7,676 bases of DNA from Spirochaeta sp. (lineage in GTDB: Bacteria > Spirochaetota > Spirochaetia > Sphaerochaetales > Sphaerochaetaceae). The DNA lies in the NCBI GenBank assembly GCA_020054965.1, contig JAIMZO010000064.1:1-7676 (forward strand), read 5' to 3'. The notes beneath the pieces were generated by a model. It saw only the letters and a program-made list of their open reading frames with translations, was not told the DNA's origin and did not search any database. Position numbers and translations under genes: made by a program. Below, in pieces: positions 6,116-7,676 of the stretch; the stretch's first letter is position 1, and every line of letters begins with the position of its first letter.

Positions 6116-7144
6116 ATGGAAACAAAACGATGGTATTTGGCTGTCCCCCTTGGGGATCCAGCAGGGATTGGTCCTGAGATTGTGCTGAAGGCTATGCAAC
6201 GCATAAATCTTCCCCCTTCCATGGGGATGGTGGTAATCGGTGATGTCCCTCTCTTGAAGAAGGTATCTACTGATTTGGGCATCCCTTCAGATTTTGATGC
6301 CGTGGTTGTTGATGACAAATCCTTGGTCCGTGCAACCGAAAGCGGCAGTCGTCATATTCTATATTCCCAGAATATCTTGGATATGCAACGATTCAGCTAT
6401 GGAGAAATACAGGCAATGTGTGGCCGTGCTGCCTATCATGCAGTGGAGGAGGCGGTCCGTCTTATTGGTTGTGGATATGCTCATGCCTTGGTAACACCAC
6501 CCCTTCATAAGGAAGCCTTGAAAGCCGCCGGTGTCGACCATGTAGGATACACCGAAATTCTCAGTGCGCTCAGCGGGGCCGAGCGTGCAATAACGATGTT
6601 TGATACGCTGGGATTGAAAATATTCTTCCACAGCAGGCATCTCTCATTGCGCCAGGCATGTGATGCGGTGACAAAGGAGTCATTGCTGAAGACCATTCTG
6701 GAGTGTGATGCAATAACGAAGAGCCATGGTGGTGCATTCAGAAATGAGCTCAGCCTTGCTGTTGCGGGTCTGAATCCGCATTGCGGGGAGCATGGTCTCT
6801 TTGGTGATGAAGAAGAGCGAGCCATCGAGCCTGCCATCAAGGAAGCCAGAGAACATGGGGTGGATGTTGCCGGACCCATTGGAGCCGATTCTGTCTTCTA
6901 CCAGGCAAGGGTCGGCAAGTATAGGGCAGTGATCTCCCTTTATCATGACCAAGGACATATAGCTGCCAAGACCTATGATTTCAACCAGACCATCTCAATC
7001 ACCTGGAACCTTCCGTTCCTGAGAACCAGTGTGGATCATGGAACTGCCTTTGACATTGCAGGGAAGAATCTTGCCGATGCTGCTGGCATGGTCCGCGCAT
7101 TGGAGGCAGCAGCAGACTACCTCCTGGCAGAAGGAGAAAGATGA
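6116..7144 (+). CDS. pdxA: PdxA-family 4-phosphate dehydrogenase (4-hydroxythreonine-4-phosphate dehydrogenase or PdxA2-like)
   Basis: A 342-residue cytoplasmic, metal-dependent NAD(P) oxidoreductase of the PdxA family. PdxA oxidises 4-phosphohydroxy-L-threonine in pyridoxal phosphate synthesis; PdxA2 relatives act on threonate/erythronate 4-phosphates in sugar-acid breakdown. Family motifs are GDPAGIGPE (13-21), TPPLHKEA (127-134), VGYTEIL (143-149), LNPHCGEHG (219-227), GPIGADSVF (253-261), YHDQGHIAAK (276-285) and RTSVDHGTAFDIAGK (303-317). Probable metal ligands are His175, His222 and His277. The YHDQGH form, as I recall it, is common in PdxA2-type proteins, so the substrate stays open and the symbol means family only. 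An in-frame TAA at 6089-6091 rules out a longer protein, and no ribosome site precedes the ATG. Its stop overlaps the lipoprotein start (TGATG), suggesting an operon. Confidence 0.9.
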   Translation: METKRWYLAVPLGDPAGIGPEIVLKAMQRINLPPSMGMVVIGDVPLLKKVSTDLGIPSDFDAVVVDDKSLVRATESGSRHILYSQNILDMQRFSYGEIQAMCGRAAYHAVEEAVRLIGCGYAHALVTPPLHKEALKAAGVDHVGYTEILSALSGAERAITMFDTLGLKIFFHSRHLSLRQACDAVTKESLLKTILECDAITKSHGGAFRNELSLAVAGLNPHCGEHGLFGDEEERAIEPAIKEAREHGVDVAGPIGADSVFYQARVGKYRAVISLYHDQGHIAAKTYDFNQTISITWNLPFLRTSVDHGTAFDIAGKNLADAAGMVRALEAAADYLLAEGER

Positions 7145-7676
7145 TGAAGCGATTGGTACCTGTGTTCCTGGTTCTTGTTTTTGTCTTGGCCCTCAGCGGT
7201 TGCACAACCTCTGTGAGGGTTTGTCATATGGTCCCGGGCGAAGTGGACCTACAGGGGAAAAGGGGTCTCGCCGTCTCCTCAACCTCCATGTACCGGTTTC
7301 CCTACGGCCGACCTGTGAGCCCTTGGGTCAGCGGCTTGCAAGAAACGGATTTTACACTCTCCACCGGGTATGACCCGAATCTTTCTGAGCGTGTTGCCTC
7401 CCTTGCAACACGGAAGATTGTGCAGGCTTTGCGTGATACCCGCTATTTCTCAATATTGGCCCCCGAGGCTACCGATGCCTATCTTAGTCTGTCCAAAGCA
7501 GGAGAAGATAGTATTCGCTTGATGCGTGATAAGGGGTTTGACCTGCTCATGAGCAGTGAAATCTCCTACATGGATATCGAGGAGCGCGTTGAGGGAACTG
7601 ACTGCAGGGAGTTTGTCACCGATAGCAGCGGCATCAGCAGTGAGCAAGTCACCAAGCGAGAATATTACCTGGTGCA
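7144..7676 (+). CDS. putative lipoprotein, 3' end beyond the window
   Basis: An open frame running from ATG 7144 (or the adjacent ATG 7141) to the window edge with no stop, so at least 177 residues. A lipoprotein signal is clear: MKRLVPVFLVLVFVLALSGC, with lipobox LSGC and lipidated Cys20, followed by TTS. AAGGAG (7131-7136) lies 7 nt before the second ATG and 4 nt before the first, which favours 7144. That gives a TGATG overlap with the dehydrogenase stop. After the anchor come a beta-like stretch GLAVSSTSMYRF (41-52) and a helix-like SERVASLATRKIVQALRDTRYFSIL (81-105). The region around 131-141 (GFDLLMSSEIS) loosely recalls CsgG/TolB-like lipoproteins that pair 'component-specific values' with 'systemic' folds, but I do not recognise the family. 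No visible functional link to PdxA. Confidence 0.85.
   Translation, partial: MKRLVPVFLVLVFVLALSGCTTSVRVCHMVPGEVDLQGKRGLAVSSTSMYRFPYGRPVSPWVSGLQETDFTLSTGYDPNLSERVASLATRKIVQALRDTRYFSILAPEATDAYLSLSKAGEDSIRLMRDKGFDLLMSSEISYMDIEERVEGTDCREFVTDSSGISSEQVTKREYYLV

Overview
The window looks like chromosomal DNA from a free-living, Gram-negative-type bacterium with moderate GC content. Gene content, strong TTGACA/TATAAT-like promoters and clear GGAGG ribosome sites would fit a spirochete of the Sphaerochaeta/Treponema group. That assignment rests on overall impression, not on a marker gene. No rRNA, tRNA, CRISPR array, insertion sequence or phage gene is visible. Most of the DNA is coding.

Left block (135-5554, all on the minus strand, so read right to left): an importer of the TrpX/TrpY/TrpZ type (ABC_sub_bind, BPD_transp_2 and COG1101-like ATPase families). 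Two paralogous secreted substrate-binding proteins (4541-5554 and 3350-4351) come first, each with its own promoter and its own intrinsic terminator. One permease (2329-3282) and one ATPase (1548-2336) follow, overlapping by 8 nt. A MATE-family efflux protein (135-1496) lies 51 nt after the ATPase and could be co-transcribed. The terminator between the proximal binding protein and the permease, with no visible permease promoter, suggests that the membrane and ATPase genes are expressed by read-through, which would give an excess of binding protein. The promoter of the proximal binding protein carries a perfect 7-2-7 inverted repeat over its -35 box, a likely operator. The distal one lacks it.

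Middle (5650-5988, minus strand): a 95-residue, extremely acidic protein (51 of 95 residues Asp/Glu) of unknown function. It has its own strong promoter and terminator and a tandem 11-residue repeat with hendecad-like hydrophobic spacing.

Right block (6081-7676, plus strand), divergent from the acidic gene: a PdxA-family dehydrogenase (6116-7144) whose predicted promoter places the transcript start on or next to the ATG, so it may be leaderless. A lipoprotein gene follows that overlaps its stop codon and runs off the window edge. No function can be assigned to the lipoprotein.

The most interesting parts are the twin, separately controlled binding proteins feeding one transporter, the acidic hendecad protein, and the possible leaderless pdxA-like mRNA. 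None of these is demonstrably a new system from sequence alone.
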